The notes below the pieces were generated by a model. It worked only from the letters and a program-made list of their open reading frames with translations. It was not told where the DNA came from and searched no databases. DNA of 33,646 bases from a virus: the IMG/VR virus record IMGVR_UViG_3300034198_014730, positions 1 to 33,646 of that record; one strand, written 5' to 3'. Made by a program: the position numbers and the translations under genes. This document shows, piece by piece, positions 23,278 to 31,113 of this stretch; within the stretch, counting starts at the first letter, position 1; the number at the start of each line of letters is the position of its first letter.

Positions 23278-23318
23278 CGCGCACTCCGCGCGGGGCGGGT
23301 GGCTTTGGAAAAAGCCAT

Positions 23319-23362
23319 CCGTTCCCGCCGCAATCCCTCACGGGGGGTTCCGGCGGGAACGG
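23319..23362 (+). terminator. Large hairpin after the AAA+ gene
   Basis: CCGTTCCCGCCG (23319-23330) pairs perfectly with CGGCGGGAACGG (23351-23362) around a 20-base loop. Just before it is a GGCTTT/AAAGCC stem (about 23301-23315). No T-tract follows, so it may be a processing or stability element rather than a terminator. The region ends in the palindrome (23394) and the next ribosome site. Confidence 0.5.
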
Positions 23363-23420
23363 GTGTCGAGCAAGTCAACAACGGACGGCGATCGAATCGA
23401 TTCGCCAAGAGGCAAGAGAG

Positions 23421-24920
23421 ATGATTGCAGCACAGACTAGGCAGAAGGCGCTGGAGGTCGTGGCGGGCGCGCGCGGGATCATCAAGGCGGTGGCCCCGTA
23501 CTTAGACGCCGAGTCGGACTCGTTCTCGTGGGTCTTCTGCGAGGGGATCGGCGAGACCTTCGCGTGCGACGAAGCGCGTCGCATCTACTGCGACCCCGAG
23601 TACCTAATCAAGGTGGGTCCCGGCACGGTGGCGGCCGATTTCCTGCACGAGATCGTCGTGCACACGATGGGCGACCACTTCAAGCGTGCCCGCAAGGCGG
23701 GCGTGTCTGACATGCTCCAGAAGGCGTGGAACATGGCGGGCGACGCGGCCGGTAACCATATCGTCCGCGAGATCGCGGCCATCTCGCAGGGCCGCATCAC
23801 GCCGGGGAACGTGCGGATCGAGCCCGCGACGCAAGCGGCCGACTTCGACAAGTCGGGGTGGGTCACTGCGAAGTCGCTGGGCTGCAACGATGGCGACACC
23901 GTCGAGGTGATCTTTCAGAAGATCCTCGATCAGCAGAAGGACGGCGATGGCAACGGCCCCGGCCCGAAGCCGCCCCCGCCCCGCGACCCGACCGGCCCCG
24001 AGGGCAACGAGAAGGGCCCCGGAACGAAGCCGCCCCCCGGCACCGAGCCGCGGGACCCGCAGGACGGCGAGCCGCAGGACGGCGAGGGCGACGGCGAGGG
24101 CGACGGCGAGCCGACGCCGATCAAGGTCCCGCCCAACTATCAGCCGCCGAAGCCGCCCCCCGGCAAAAAGCCGAAGGAGTGCGGCGGGTGCGCGGGCGAC
24201 AAGCAGAAGACCGACAAGCTCCGCGAGGCCGCCGAGGCGCAGGGCGAATCGATTCCCAAAGAGCGCAGCGCGCTCGAACTGGAGGGGATCAAGCAAGCCA
24301 CCGCGCAGAAGATCAAGGAAGCGGCGGGCCGCGGCAACGTCCCCGGCGGCATCAAGCGCTGGGCCGAGGAAGCGACTGAGCCGCCCAAGGTGGACTGGCG
24401 GCGCGAGCTTCCGAACCTCGTGAAGCGCGGGCTGGAACTCGCGAAGGGCAAGGTGGACTTTACCTTCGCGAAGACGAAGAAGCGCGCGGGCGTCATCCTC
24501 CCGACGATGGCGTCGTTCAAGCCCCGCGTGGCTATGGTGTTCGACACGTCGGGCTCGATGGGCGACAAGGACGTGGCCGCGAGCGTGGTCGAGGGCGTCG
24601 GGCTCGTGAAGAAGGCGGGCGTGACCGACGCGTGGATCATCGCGTGCGACACGGTGCCCACGGCCCCGACGAAGATGAAGGGCATGAACGCGCAGTCCAT
24701 CAAGGACGTGCTCGCGGGCGGCGGCGGGACGGATATGGGCGCAGGCATCCGTGCGGCGGCAAAGACGAAGCCGCACGTCACCGTCGTCTTCACCGACCTC
24801 GACACGGGTTGGCCCGACGTGAAGCCCGACAACGCTGGCGAGGTCATCATCGTCGGCGTCCGCAAGAGCAACTGCCCGACGCCCGAGTGGGCGCGCAAGG
24901 TGCTCGACGCAAGCAAGTAG
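23421..24920 (+). CDS. DUF2201-type protein: metallopeptidase-like and VWA domains
   Basis: 499 residues. The N-terminal domain contains LHEIVVHTMGDHF, an HExxH zinc-protease-like signature (about 76-80) with a third His nearby. The middle (about 180-260) is a long Gly/Pro/Asp/Glu-rich flexible linker with CGGCAGDKQ. The C-terminal VWA domain has a complete metal-ion-dependent adhesion site: DTSGSM (about 374-379), GGGTDMG and FTDLDTGW. The same order, metallopeptidase-like then VWA-like, defines the DUF2201 group, which is found with MoxR ATPases. Together with the preceding gene it probably forms a MoxR/VWA remodelling pair; substrate unknown. The palindrome is translated ESIP at 24246. Confidence 0.9.
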   Translation: MIAAQTRQKALEVVAGARGIIKAVAPYLDAESDSFSWVFCEGIGETFACDEARRIYCDPEYLIKVGPGTVAADFLHEIVVHTMGDHFKRARKAGVSDMLQKAWNMAGDAAGNHIVREIAAISQGRITPGNVRIEPATQAADFDKSGWVTAKSLGCNDGDTVEVIFQKILDQQKDGDGNGPGPKPPPPRDPTGPEGNEKGPGTKPPPGTEPRDPQDGEPQDGEGDGEGDGEPTPIKVPPNYQPPKPPPGKKPKECGGCAGDKQKTDKLREAAEAQGESIPKERSALELEGIKQATAQKIKEAAGRGNVPGGIKRWAEEATEPPKVDWRRELPNLVKRGLELAKGKVDFTFAKTKKRAGVILPTMASFKPRVAMVFDTSGSMGDKDVAASVVEGVGLVKKAGVTDAWIIACDTVPTAPTKMKGMNAQSIKDVLAGGGGTDMGAGIRAAAKTKPHVTVVFTDLDTGWPDVKPDNAGEVIIVGVRKSNCPTPEWARKVLDASK

Positions 24921-24937
24921 ATCGAATCGATTCGCTC

Positions 24938-24969
24938 CCGGCTCCGGTGGAATGGTCCATCGGAGCCGG
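24938..24969 (+). other. Hairpin after the VWA gene
   Basis: CCGGCTCCG (24938-24946) pairs with CGGAGCCGG (24961-24969), with an inner TGGA-ATGG-TCCA stem. It lies 17 bases after the stop, just past a palindrome copy (24924-24933), with no T-tract. It may protect or separate the message; the next gene has its own leader hairpin (24996-25010). Confidence 0.6.
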
Positions 24970-25022
24970 TGGCGGGTCGCGCAAGGCAACGTGAAGCGCC
25001 GAGTAGGCGCGAGGTGAAACCC

Positions 25023-25919
25023 ATGGCGAACGAAAACAACACCCTCACCGTTCCGGTCGTCGCGAACGAAGACGCGTGCGCGATCCCGGCGCTCGGCATC
25101 CTCGTGACGTGGAAGGCGGGCGGCGAGGCGCAGCAGCAGGAGTGCGAGAACGTGTTCGCGAGCGTCGGGTTCGGCAACGACGCGCCGAAGCCCCGCACGA
25201 TCCGCGACTCGCTTCACGCCGGTCTCGTGAGCGAGTTCAGCCGAAAGAACCGGCCGGTGCGCCCGACGCCCCGCGGCTACGAGGTCGTGCAAGAGACGCC
25301 GACCGAGGACGGTAAGAACCTCACGCGCGAGCACGTCGTCGCCGCGTGGATCGAGCGGGACCGCGCCGCGGGCTCCGAGGTCGTGCGCGTGGACAACGCG
25401 GCGCACTTCGACGCGGTCAAGGCCGCGACCGACGCCGCGCAGAAGCGCGTGGACGGGACCTCGATCGGCAAGGCGCTCTCGACGGTGGCGGGCTCGCGGC
25501 TCGGCGGGTTTTCGATCCGCGACGGCGGCGGCGTGTACTGGGTCCCGCCCGCGGCGGCCGAGACGTGGGCGAAGCTCGCGCAGGGTCTCACGAAGACGGG
25601 CGTCGTGCGGTTCCGGCAGTTCACCGTGACGGGCGACGCCGAGACCGTGGACTCGCTCGTGGACTCCGTCGAAGCGAAGATCGAGGCGGTGCTCTCCGAG
25701 ATCGTCGCGGACCTCGACGGTGGCAAGGTCAAGACCGCCCGCGGCCTGACGGCTCGCAGCGAGGAAGCGGCGGCGCTGGTCGAGCAACTCGGCCAGTGGG
25801 AGACGGTGCTCGGCCGCGCGCTCGATTCCTTCCGCACGAAGGTCGAGGAAGTGCAAGTCCGCGCCGCACAGGCCGCGCTCGCGGCCCTCTCGGCCGACTC
25901 CGAAAGCGAGGCCGCGTAA
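25023..25919 (+). CDS. MoxR/VWA-associated protein of unknown function
   Basis: 298 residues from ATG 25023 (GAGGTGAAA upstream). N-terminal half is mixed alpha/beta (VTWKAGGEAQQQECENVFASVGF, then RDSLHAGL); a middle beta region has GGGVYWVPPAAAETWAKL; the C-terminal part (about 190-298) is a long helical, coiled-coil-like segment (SVEAKIEAVLSEIVADL, RTKVEEVQVRAAQAALAAL). Phage proteins with this layout often sit beside MoxR/VWA pairs, so it is likely a third component; I cannot assign a named family with certainty. Confidence 0.75.
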   Translation: MANENNTLTVPVVANEDACAIPALGILVTWKAGGEAQQQECENVFASVGFGNDAPKPRTIRDSLHAGLVSEFSRKNRPVRPTPRGYEVVQETPTEDGKNLTREHVVAAWIERDRAAGSEVVRVDNAAHFDAVKAATDAAQKRVDGTSIGKALSTVAGSRLGGFSIRDGGGVYWVPPAAAETWAKLAQGLTKTGVVRFRQFTVTGDAETVDSLVDSVEAKIEAVLSEIVADLDGGKVKTARGLTARSEEAAALVEQLGQWETVLGRALDSFRTKVEEVQVRAAQAALAALSADSESEAA

Positions 25920-26059
25920 TGATCCCCGACAACGCCGTGTGGATCGATGACGTGCTTGTGCTCGTGTCCGAGGCCGAGACGGTCCCCGCCATTTCGGCGG
26001 GGGCCGGTTCGGCCGGTTGCGCGGACTCCGCGCGCGAGGAGGTGTGTGATGTCGGTTAG
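25919..26059 (+). CDS. Possible 46-residue leader-type ORF
   Basis: ATG overlaps the stop of the previous gene (TAATG). MIPDNAVWIDDVLVLVSEAE then a Gly/Ala-rich end. Its 3' half contains two perfect hairpins (CCCGCC-ATTTC-GGCGGG at 25985-26001 and GCGCGGA-C-TCCGCGC at 26019-26033) directly upstream of the next gene's ribosome site, so it may be a small coupled leader ORF rather than a functional protein. Confidence 0.4.
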   Translation: MIPDNAVWIDDVLVLVSEAETVPAISAGAGSAGCADSAREEVCDVG

Positions 26060-26261
26060 CACGATGCCGCAGTGGGTGCTCGACGCGATTAAGACGGGCG
26101 ACGTTCTGACCGTGACGCCCGCGGCCGACCGGGACATCCCGGTGTGTTCGTCGACGCAGGGCGCGAGCGCGATCTCCGCGAGCGACCTCATCAAGGCGTA
26201 CAACGAGAAGCACGGGACCGACTGGAAGTACGACGTGAGCGGCGAAGACGAAGTGTTCTAG
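26049..26261 (+). CDS. Small orphan protein
   Basis: 70 residues from ATG 26049 with GAGGAGG upstream. N-terminal helix (MPQWVLDAIKTGDVLTV), a strand-rich part and an acidic end (DVSGEDEVF). No family recognised. It ends the MoxR/VWA block, and a palindrome copy (26264) follows three bases after its stop. Confidence 0.65.
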   Translation: MSVSTMPQWVLDAIKTGDVLTVTPAADRDIPVCSSTQGASAISASDLIKAYNEKHGTDWKYDVSGEDEVF

Positions 26262-26313
26262 GCGAATCGATTCGCAACAACGAACGGGCCGCAAAGGCCC
26301 ATGGAGGTGAGAC

Positions 26314-27222
26314 GTGAAGTTCAAGGTTCAGATGACACCGCTGCGTTACCAATCACCTGCGACGTGGCTCACACCGATCGAGCCGGTGAGCACGCTGCAT
26401 GCGGCTCTCCCGGCTTACCTCGCGGGTCTGGGGTTGGCATCGTCGGCAACGTCTCCGGTGGCGCTCGACGCAGAAACGCGCGAGGCGCAAGAGGCGCGGT
26501 GGGCCGTGTTCGTCGAGCAGGGCGTTGCGCTCCGCGACCCCGAGGCCCTGCGCTGGTACGCCGATCAGGAGTTTGCGCGGCAGTTGAAAGCGAACCCGCG
26601 GTGGACGAGCAACGCTGTCTCGATGACCGTCATCGCGGTGACCAAGGCCGCGGGCGGGGTTCTTCCTCCCGACCTCGCGCACCTCAACGAAGAGTTGCAC
26701 AAGCGCTCCGAGCCGATCGAGAAGATCCGGGTCGAGCGGCGAAAGACCCGTCCGCTCATTTCGACGCCGCCGCCTACGCGGCCCGATCTTGCCGCCATCG
26801 CCCTCCGCAACAAGTTCGACATGGCGCTCGCGACGACCGCACGCGAAGAGTTGAAGAAGGCGGGCTTCCTGCATCCGAAGGACCTTGGCGTTTCGCTGGC
26901 CGATCCGACCGTGCCGATCATCCCGACGACAAGCGGCACGTCGCCGTCCGCGATTTTCGAGAAGAAGGGCCGCGGGCGCCGGTCGTCCACCTCGATCGTC
27001 GCGCATCTTCGCCGCGACTGGCTCCGCAAGGTCCACAAGCCGGGGCTCACGTTCCTGTTCGGCCCGCGGACGTTCGTGCTTCACGCCGAGGTGTCCGACA
27101 GGGGCACGTTCATCACGCTTGCGCGACAGCACGAGACGCGGCGCGGCACGATCAAGGTCGAGCACGGTTGGCTTTCATTCGATCGTAAAAATCAACGAGT
27201 CCTGAAGAAGGAGAAGAAGTAA
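26314..27222 (+). CDS. Unknown 302-residue protein
   Basis: GTG start at 26314 is set by GGAGGTGA directly upstream and the leader hairpin GGGCC-GCAAA-GGCCC (26286-26300). The middle is helical with an acidic/basic mix and a Pro-rich stretch (STPPPTRPD); the C-terminal third is beta-rich and basic (GLTFLFGPRTFVLHAEVSDRG, then KVEHGWLSFDRK) and ends KKEKK. No recognised motif. Two bases separate it from the next gene, so they are probably co-expressed. Confidence 0.75.
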   Translation: MKFKVQMTPLRYQSPATWLTPIEPVSTLHAALPAYLAGLGLASSATSPVALDAETREAQEARWAVFVEQGVALRDPEALRWYADQEFARQLKANPRWTSNAVSMTVIAVTKAAGGVLPPDLAHLNEELHKRSEPIEKIRVERRKTRPLISTPPPTRPDLAAIALRNKFDMALATTAREELKKAGFLHPKDLGVSLADPTVPIIPTTSGTSPSAIFEKKGRGRRSSTSIVAHLRRDWLRKVHKPGLTFLFGPRTFVLHAEVSDRGTFITLARQHETRRGTIKVEHGWLSFDRKNQRVLKKEKK

Positions 27223-27224
27223 CC

Positions 27225-28382
27225 ATGGCAACCGATACCGTCCTGCGTCCCCTTTCGGCCCGCAGCGATCCGACTGCGTTCGTGACCGGCTACGAGCACA
27301 CCGCCGCCGAGACGCTCGCGAGTCACCTCGCGTGGCCCAACCGGGACAACGACGCGACCACCTTCGCGTTCTCGATCACCGAGTACCAAGCGACGTTGCT
27401 GCTCAACATCAAGTCGGCGCACTGGGCCGTGCCGCTGTCAGGCCGGTACAATCGCTTCGTCCCGTTCAGCCCCTCGATCCTCGATCCGGTGGCCGACGCC
27501 GAGCGAATCGATTCGCAGGTTCTTCGCGCGGCCCTCGTCGCCGCGGTGAACACGGCCGAGATCGGGACGACGTTCGGTTCTCGCTCCGTCTACCTCAATG
27601 GGATCGACGTGATCGGGCTTAGTGCGAGCATGGCGATCACCGCGCCGCTCGATCTTCCGCCGCTCGCGGCGGCGACGAAGGGCGGCTACATCGCCCTGCG
27701 TTCCACCGTCGCTCGGTTCCTCGCCTCGATCATTCTCGCGGCCGAGTTCCGCCGAAACCACAATCTTCCCGGCGGCGAGGTGACCGTGACCGTGGCCATC
27801 GCACTCGATGGTTCGCTGGTGCTGCGCGTCGAGACCGACACGATCACGGCCGTGCTGGAACAGGCGGTGCTCGTGCGGCCGTTCTTTCACGAGGACGCGC
27901 TGCTCGCGGACTTCATGCGCGAGCCGATCGCGACGGCGACCTTCGATGCCGAGAGCGCGCGGCGCGCGTTCCGCAGTTCAGTCCGCGCCGCGTTCGGCGA
28001 CGAGACCATAGTGCCGACCGCGACGATCAAGCATGAGGGCGAATGGTGCCCGACAACCTTGTACGTCGGTGAGACCGGCGTATCGCTCGCGCGGATTCTG
28101 TGCCGCGCGCCGAAGGCCGATGGCGATGTCATGCCGAGCAACGTGCCGGTTACAGCGGACACGCAAGCGTGGCCGTTCTCCAACGTCTCTCGCAGCACGC
28201 CGCACACTGGGGCGCGCGCTTGGCAGATGATCGACGGCGCCGTGTTCGAGGTGCTCCCGTTCATCGCACCGACGTTCACCGTGGGCCTCACCGAGGCCCG
28301 CAGCGAGAAGGCAACCCCGGTCGTTCTCTGGACCGACAACGGTATCCGGCTCACGCTCGCCGCGATGTCGGCGGTGGAGTAA
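27225..28382 (+). CDS. Unknown beta-rich protein
   Basis: 385 residues from ATG 27225 (AGGAGAAGAAG upstream). Predominantly beta by eye, with repeated alternating hydrophobic strands (TFAFSITEYQATLLLNI, EVTVTVAIALDGSLVLRVETD, ATPVVLWTDNGIRLTLAAM). The two- to three-fold strand layout and the end resemble sliding-clamp folds, but I see no sequence signature that would prove it; a structure prediction would settle this. One palindrome copy, translated RIDS (27505). Confidence 0.75.
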   Translation: MATDTVLRPLSARSDPTAFVTGYEHTAAETLASHLAWPNRDNDATTFAFSITEYQATLLLNIKSAHWAVPLSGRYNRFVPFSPSILDPVADAERIDSQVLRAALVAAVNTAEIGTTFGSRSVYLNGIDVIGLSASMAITAPLDLPPLAAATKGGYIALRSTVARFLASIILAAEFRRNHNLPGGEVTVTVAIALDGSLVLRVETDTITAVLEQAVLVRPFFHEDALLADFMREPIATATFDAESARRAFRSSVRAAFGDETIVPTATIKHEGEWCPTTLYVGETGVSLARILCRAPKADGDVMPSNVPVTADTQAWPFSNVSRSTPHTGARAWQMIDGAVFEVLPFIAPTFTVGLTEARSEKATPVVLWTDNGIRLTLAAMSAVE

Positions 28383-28385
28383 GCC

Positions 28386-28655
28386 ATGGGCCGCAGGAAC
28401 AACGACAAGCCGATCATCATCGAGCACGTTGCACGATTGCCGAAGCGTGAGAAGCCCGCGCAGCGACGACGCCGAGAGCGTCGCGCCGCAGAGCGGGAGT
28501 CGCGCGGACTTCCCGCGTGGCCGAAGGGCTCGTGGGGCGCGATGTGGGACAAAAACGAACCGGCCGAAAAGGCCGATGGAGTGAGAGATGATTCTGAAAC
28601 TTCCGATCCAGAAGGACAGGCACTACCTCACGGCAAGCGAGATCCGAGAGCTTAA
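28386..28655 (+). CDS. Short arginine-rich protein, uncertain extent
   Basis: 89 residues from ATG 28386, four bases after the previous gene. It is rich in Arg (KREKPAQRRRRERRAAERESRG) and may bind nucleic acid. Its last third runs through the leader hairpin of the next gene (CGGCC-GAAAA-GGCCG, 28561-28575) and overlaps it by 68 bases, which suggests the functional part ends earlier or that the end is decayed. Confidence 0.45.
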   Translation: MGRRNNDKPIIIEHVARLPKREKPAQRRRRERRAAERESRGLPAWPKGSWGAMWDKNEPAEKADGVRDDSETSDPEGQALPHGKRDPRA

Positions 28656-29040
28656 CGAGTGGTGCGCGCGGCTCGCGCAGTTGCAGTTGCTCGGCGCGAC
28701 GCTGGAGGACCACACCGAGACGGTCACGACGAAGCACGGCGAGACGCGGAAGCAAACGCTCGACGAGGTGCCCGAGCCGTTCGTGGAGCCGCCCGTCGTC
28801 AAGTGCGAGAAGTGCGGCAACGACGAGATCAGGAAGTTCGGCCTCGTGTACTACGAGCGGCAGTACCGAGCGCTCCGGGGCTTCAATAAGAAGGGCGACG
28901 TCGGCGTCCGCGACGACCCCGACTACAACGACATCTCGCGCAACGACCCGATCGAGGCCGTGCGGCCGTTCGCGGGTGAGTGGCTCAAGTGCGACCACTG
29001 CCAGCACGAGCAGCGGCCCGACGTGTTTTTCGAGTGGTAG
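28588..29040 (+). CDS. Zinc-ribbon protein
   Basis: 150 residues from ATG 28588 with GGAGTGAG upstream. An N-terminal helical part (LTASEIRELNEWCARLAQLQ) and a C-terminal zinc ribbon made of CEKC (about 72-75) and CDHC (about 136-139) flanking a charged loop. Probably nucleic-acid or protein binding. No named family recognised. Confidence 0.75.
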   Translation: MILKLPIQKDRHYLTASEIRELNEWCARLAQLQLLGATLEDHTETVTTKHGETRKQTLDEVPEPFVEPPVVKCEKCGNDEIRKFGLVYYERQYRALRGFNKKGDVGVRDDPDYNDISRNDPIEAVRPFAGEWLKCDHCQHEQRPDVFFEW

Positions 29041-29089
29041 CGAATCGATTCGGGCAACGGACGCGCCGGAAGGCGCAAAGGAAAGACCC

Positions 29090-29341
29090 ATGGTGATGAC
29101 TCCAGCCCGCGCGCGGGAACTGATCCTGCTGGTGTTCACGACCGACCGATCCGGCGTGACACCCGCGATGGTTCGCGAGATCCGCGCAGTGCAACCGGAC
29201 TATCGGGAGCCTGAGAGCGAGGCGTTGTTCCGCGTCGCGGGCATCCCGTACCCCGGCGTCGCCGTCGTGAAGGACAACCCCGAATCGATTCGCCTGATGG
29301 TCGCGGCGGCCAACGCGGCCGAGATGATGGAGGACGCGTGA
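29090..29341 (+). CDS. Small orphan protein
   Basis: 83 residues; ATG 29090 has AAAGGA seven bases upstream, preceded by palindrome (29042) and leader hairpin GCGCC-GGAA-GGCGC (29063-29076). A second palindrome copy lies inside (29282, ESIR). Helical overall (ARARELILLVF... AANAAEMMEDA). First of four short coupled genes. Confidence 0.65.
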   Translation: MVMTPARARELILLVFTTDRSGVTPAMVREIRAVQPDYREPESEALFRVAGIPYPGVAVVKDNPESIRLMVAAANAAEMMEDA

Positions 29342-29532
29342 TGACCCACGCCGAGTACGAGCAAAAGCGGATCGCCCTGCTGACGAACCACCTGTACGCC
29401 GCCGCGGTCGCCGACGTCGATGTGCCGCAAGCCGTAGACCTCGCGCGGCAACTCGCCGACGCGCTGGACCGGCTCGCGCTGGAGATCGATCCGTTCGAGA
29501 ACATCAACCCCAACAAGAAGGAGGCCCGATGA
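29341..29532 (+). CDS. Small helical protein
   Basis: 63 residues, start at ATG 29341 overlapping the previous stop. Nearly all helix (EYEQKRIALLTNHLYAAAVAD, VDLARQLADALDRLALEID). Overlaps the next start by four bases. No family recognised. Confidence 0.65.
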   Translation: MTHAEYEQKRIALLTNHLYAAAVADVDVPQAVDLARQLADALDRLALEIDPFENINPNKKEAR

Positions 29533-29771
29533 TCTTCCACAAGAGCCAGTACGGCATGTTCGCGGGCGGCTTCGACGCGGACCTTCGCGGGTTCGTCGGC
29601 ACGACCGCCGAGGACGTGCTCACGCTCGACTGGCCGGAGACCCCGACGCGCGAACAAGCGCTCGACATCGCGCTGGGCAACACGTTCGTCCAGACGGCCG
29701 CCATCGCCCGCATTGAGGCGTGGCGCGAGCCGGGGTCTCCGAAGCCGGGGGGGACCGCCGAGATTCGATAA
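29529..29771 (+). CDS. Small orphan protein
   Basis: 80 residues; ATGA overlap with the previous gene. MIFHKSQYGMFAGGFDADLRG with a TPTREQALDIALGNTFVQTAAIARIEAW helix and a Gly/Pro-rich end. No recognised family. Followed by a spacer with two hairpins (29791-29853). Confidence 0.65.
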   Translation: MIFHKSQYGMFAGGFDADLRGFVGTTAEDVLTLDWPETPTREQALDIALGNTFVQTAAIARIEAWREPGSPKPGGTAEIR

Positions 29772-29790
29772 TGGCAGTTATCGCAAGTAA

Positions 29791-29853
29791 AGCCGGGGCG
29801 CGATGGGCGCGACCCCCGGCTCCGATGACCCCCGGCCGACTCGATTCGGCTGG
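29791..29853 (+). other. Two-hairpin leader with degenerate palindrome
   Basis: AGCCGGGG (29791-29798) pairs with CCCCGGCT (29814-29821). CCGGCCGA (29832-29839) pairs with TCGGCTGG (29846-29853, one G-U), and its loop with flanks reads GACTCGATTC, one base different from the window-wide palindrome. The next ribosome site (AAGGGG) follows at once. Confidence 0.6.
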
Positions 29854-29872
29854 AAAACAAGGGGAAAACGAA

Positions 29873-30061
29873 ATGGCGAAGTCGAAGAAGCGCGGCCTGT
29901 TTGACCTGATGGACGACCTGACGATCGAGGCAACGGAGGGCGGCAAGTGGGCCGTGCTCCACGAAGACGAGGTGCTGGCCTTGTGCGCCAACGAGTCCAT
30001 CGCCACGTTCGTCCAGATGGCGATCCTGACAGCAAACATGAACCCGATCGAGGTGAAGTGA
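29873..30061 (+). CDS. Small orphan protein
   Basis: 62 residues from ATG 29873, chosen because AAGGGG lies 8 bases upstream; ATG 29771 in the same frame would read through both leader hairpins. Basic N-terminus (MAKSKKRG) then FDLMDDLTIEATEGGKWAVLHEDEVLALC. No recognised family. Overlaps the next start by one base. Confidence 0.65.
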   Translation: MAKSKKRGLFDLMDDLTIEATEGGKWAVLHEDEVLALCANESIATFVQMAILTANMNPIEVK

Positions 30062-30330
30062 TGGACACGATCAACTGGCAGAAGGTCCGCGAGGCCGCGC
30101 GCATGATGCTCACGCTCAACGCGGGAGAGACCGAGGCGCTGTTCAGCCTCGTCGCGTCGGTCAACGAGACCCGCGACACGCCGAAGCCGGAAGCGCCGAC
30201 CCGTCCCGACCCGCGCGGGCGCTACAAGTGCTCGCTGTGCGACAAGGTGCTGCCCACCAAGCGCGGGCGGGGCATCCACGAGGCGCGCGTCCACAAGACC
30301 GGTGACTTGTTCCCGAAGGAGACCAAGTGA
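30061..30330 (+). CDS. C2H2 zinc-finger protein
   Basis: 89 residues, TGATG overlap. The N-terminal half is helical (INWQKVREAARMMLTLNAGE); residues about 56-79 (YKCSLCDKVLPTKRGRG, then IHEARVH) form a C-x2-C-x12-H-x4-H finger, the classical C2H2 pattern, which is common in eukaryotes and occasional in phages and archaea. Likely a DNA-binding accessory protein. Confidence 0.8.
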   Translation: MDTINWQKVREAARMMLTLNAGETEALFSLVASVNETRDTPKPEAPTRPDPRGRYKCSLCDKVLPTKRGRGIHEARVHKTGDLFPKETK

Positions 30331-30746
30331 CCGCGGACGAGGCCTACAAAAAGTTCGTCGGCAAGAAGGGCGCGCTGGCCTTCGCGGCCGAGAAGGTCCA
30401 ATCGATTCTCGGGCTGGGCTTGGCTAGATCCGGCGACGCGGCGACGTTCTACCGACTCGATGACATCGTCGAACCCGACGAGTCGGTCGAGACCCGCGAG
30501 TCCCGCAGTCTCATGGTGCTCGTCAACCAGCACGAGAACGGCGGGACGTTCTACTGCGACGGCGCCGACAACATCCCCACCGACGAACACTGGCACAACG
30601 AGATGGCACCGTGGAAGGCGGCCGTGCTGGAAGAACTGCGCGTGATCCTGAAGCTCGACGAGGAGGAGAGGGGGTACTGGGACAACGCAGTCGCGATCTT
30701 CCGCGGCGAGATCATGCACCCAGCCGTCCTGCCCTCGATTCGCTAA
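30327..30746 (+). CDS. Orphan protein, paralogue of the gene at 31114
   Basis: 139 residues; GTG start overlaps the previous stop (GTGA). The C-terminal region (about 93-139), with APWKAA, then EEL, LDEEE and FRGEIMHPAVLPSIR, closely matches the protein encoded at 31114, so the pair arose by duplication. No recognised family. A palindrome variant is inside (30399, QSIL). Confidence 0.7.
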   Translation: MTADEAYKKFVGKKGALAFAAEKVQSILGLGLARSGDAATFYRLDDIVEPDESVETRESRSLMVLVNQHENGGTFYCDGADNIPTDEHWHNEMAPWKAAVLEELRVILKLDEEERGYWDNAVAIFRGEIMHPAVLPSIR

Positions 30747-30781
30747 CCCACGACGCGCCGCACAGGCGCAAGGAGATGATG

Positions 30782-31111
30782 ATGAGCCACCACTACGACC
30801 CGATGTTCGACGAGGAAGTGCCCGAGGATTGCATCGAGTGCGCGAAGGCGCTCACCGAGGACAACGACACGGGCTTCTGCTGCGACGACCACCGGATCGC
30901 GTGGGAGCGTCGGCAGCGCGCGGCCGACGATGCCTACGCTCAGGCGCTCATCGATGAGGCGAAGTACGGCGCCGAGTGGAAGGCCGAGGCAGCGCGCGGA
31001 CTCCCCGCGTGCGACGAGTTCGTAATCCCCGAGCGCCTGCGGCCATCGACGTTCCTCGGACTCGCCATGACCAAGGCGTTCATGCAGACGCCGGAAAGGG
31101 AGCGGGTGTAG
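30782..31111 (+). CDS. Small zinc-knuckle protein
   Basis: 109 residues from ATG 30782 (AGGAG 6 bases upstream; two adjacent ATGs at 30776 and 30779 are alternatives). The N-terminal CIECAKALTEDNDTGFCCDDH has a C-x2-C followed by C-C-x2-H, a likely zinc site. The leader carries GCGCC-GCACA-GGCGC (30755-30769). No family recognised. Confidence 0.7.
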   Translation: MSHHYDPMFDEEVPEDCIECAKALTEDNDTGFCCDDHRIAWERRQRAADDAYAQALIDEAKYGAEWKAEAARGLPACDEFVIPERLRPSTFLGLAMTKAFMQTPERERV

Positions 31112-31113
31112 CC

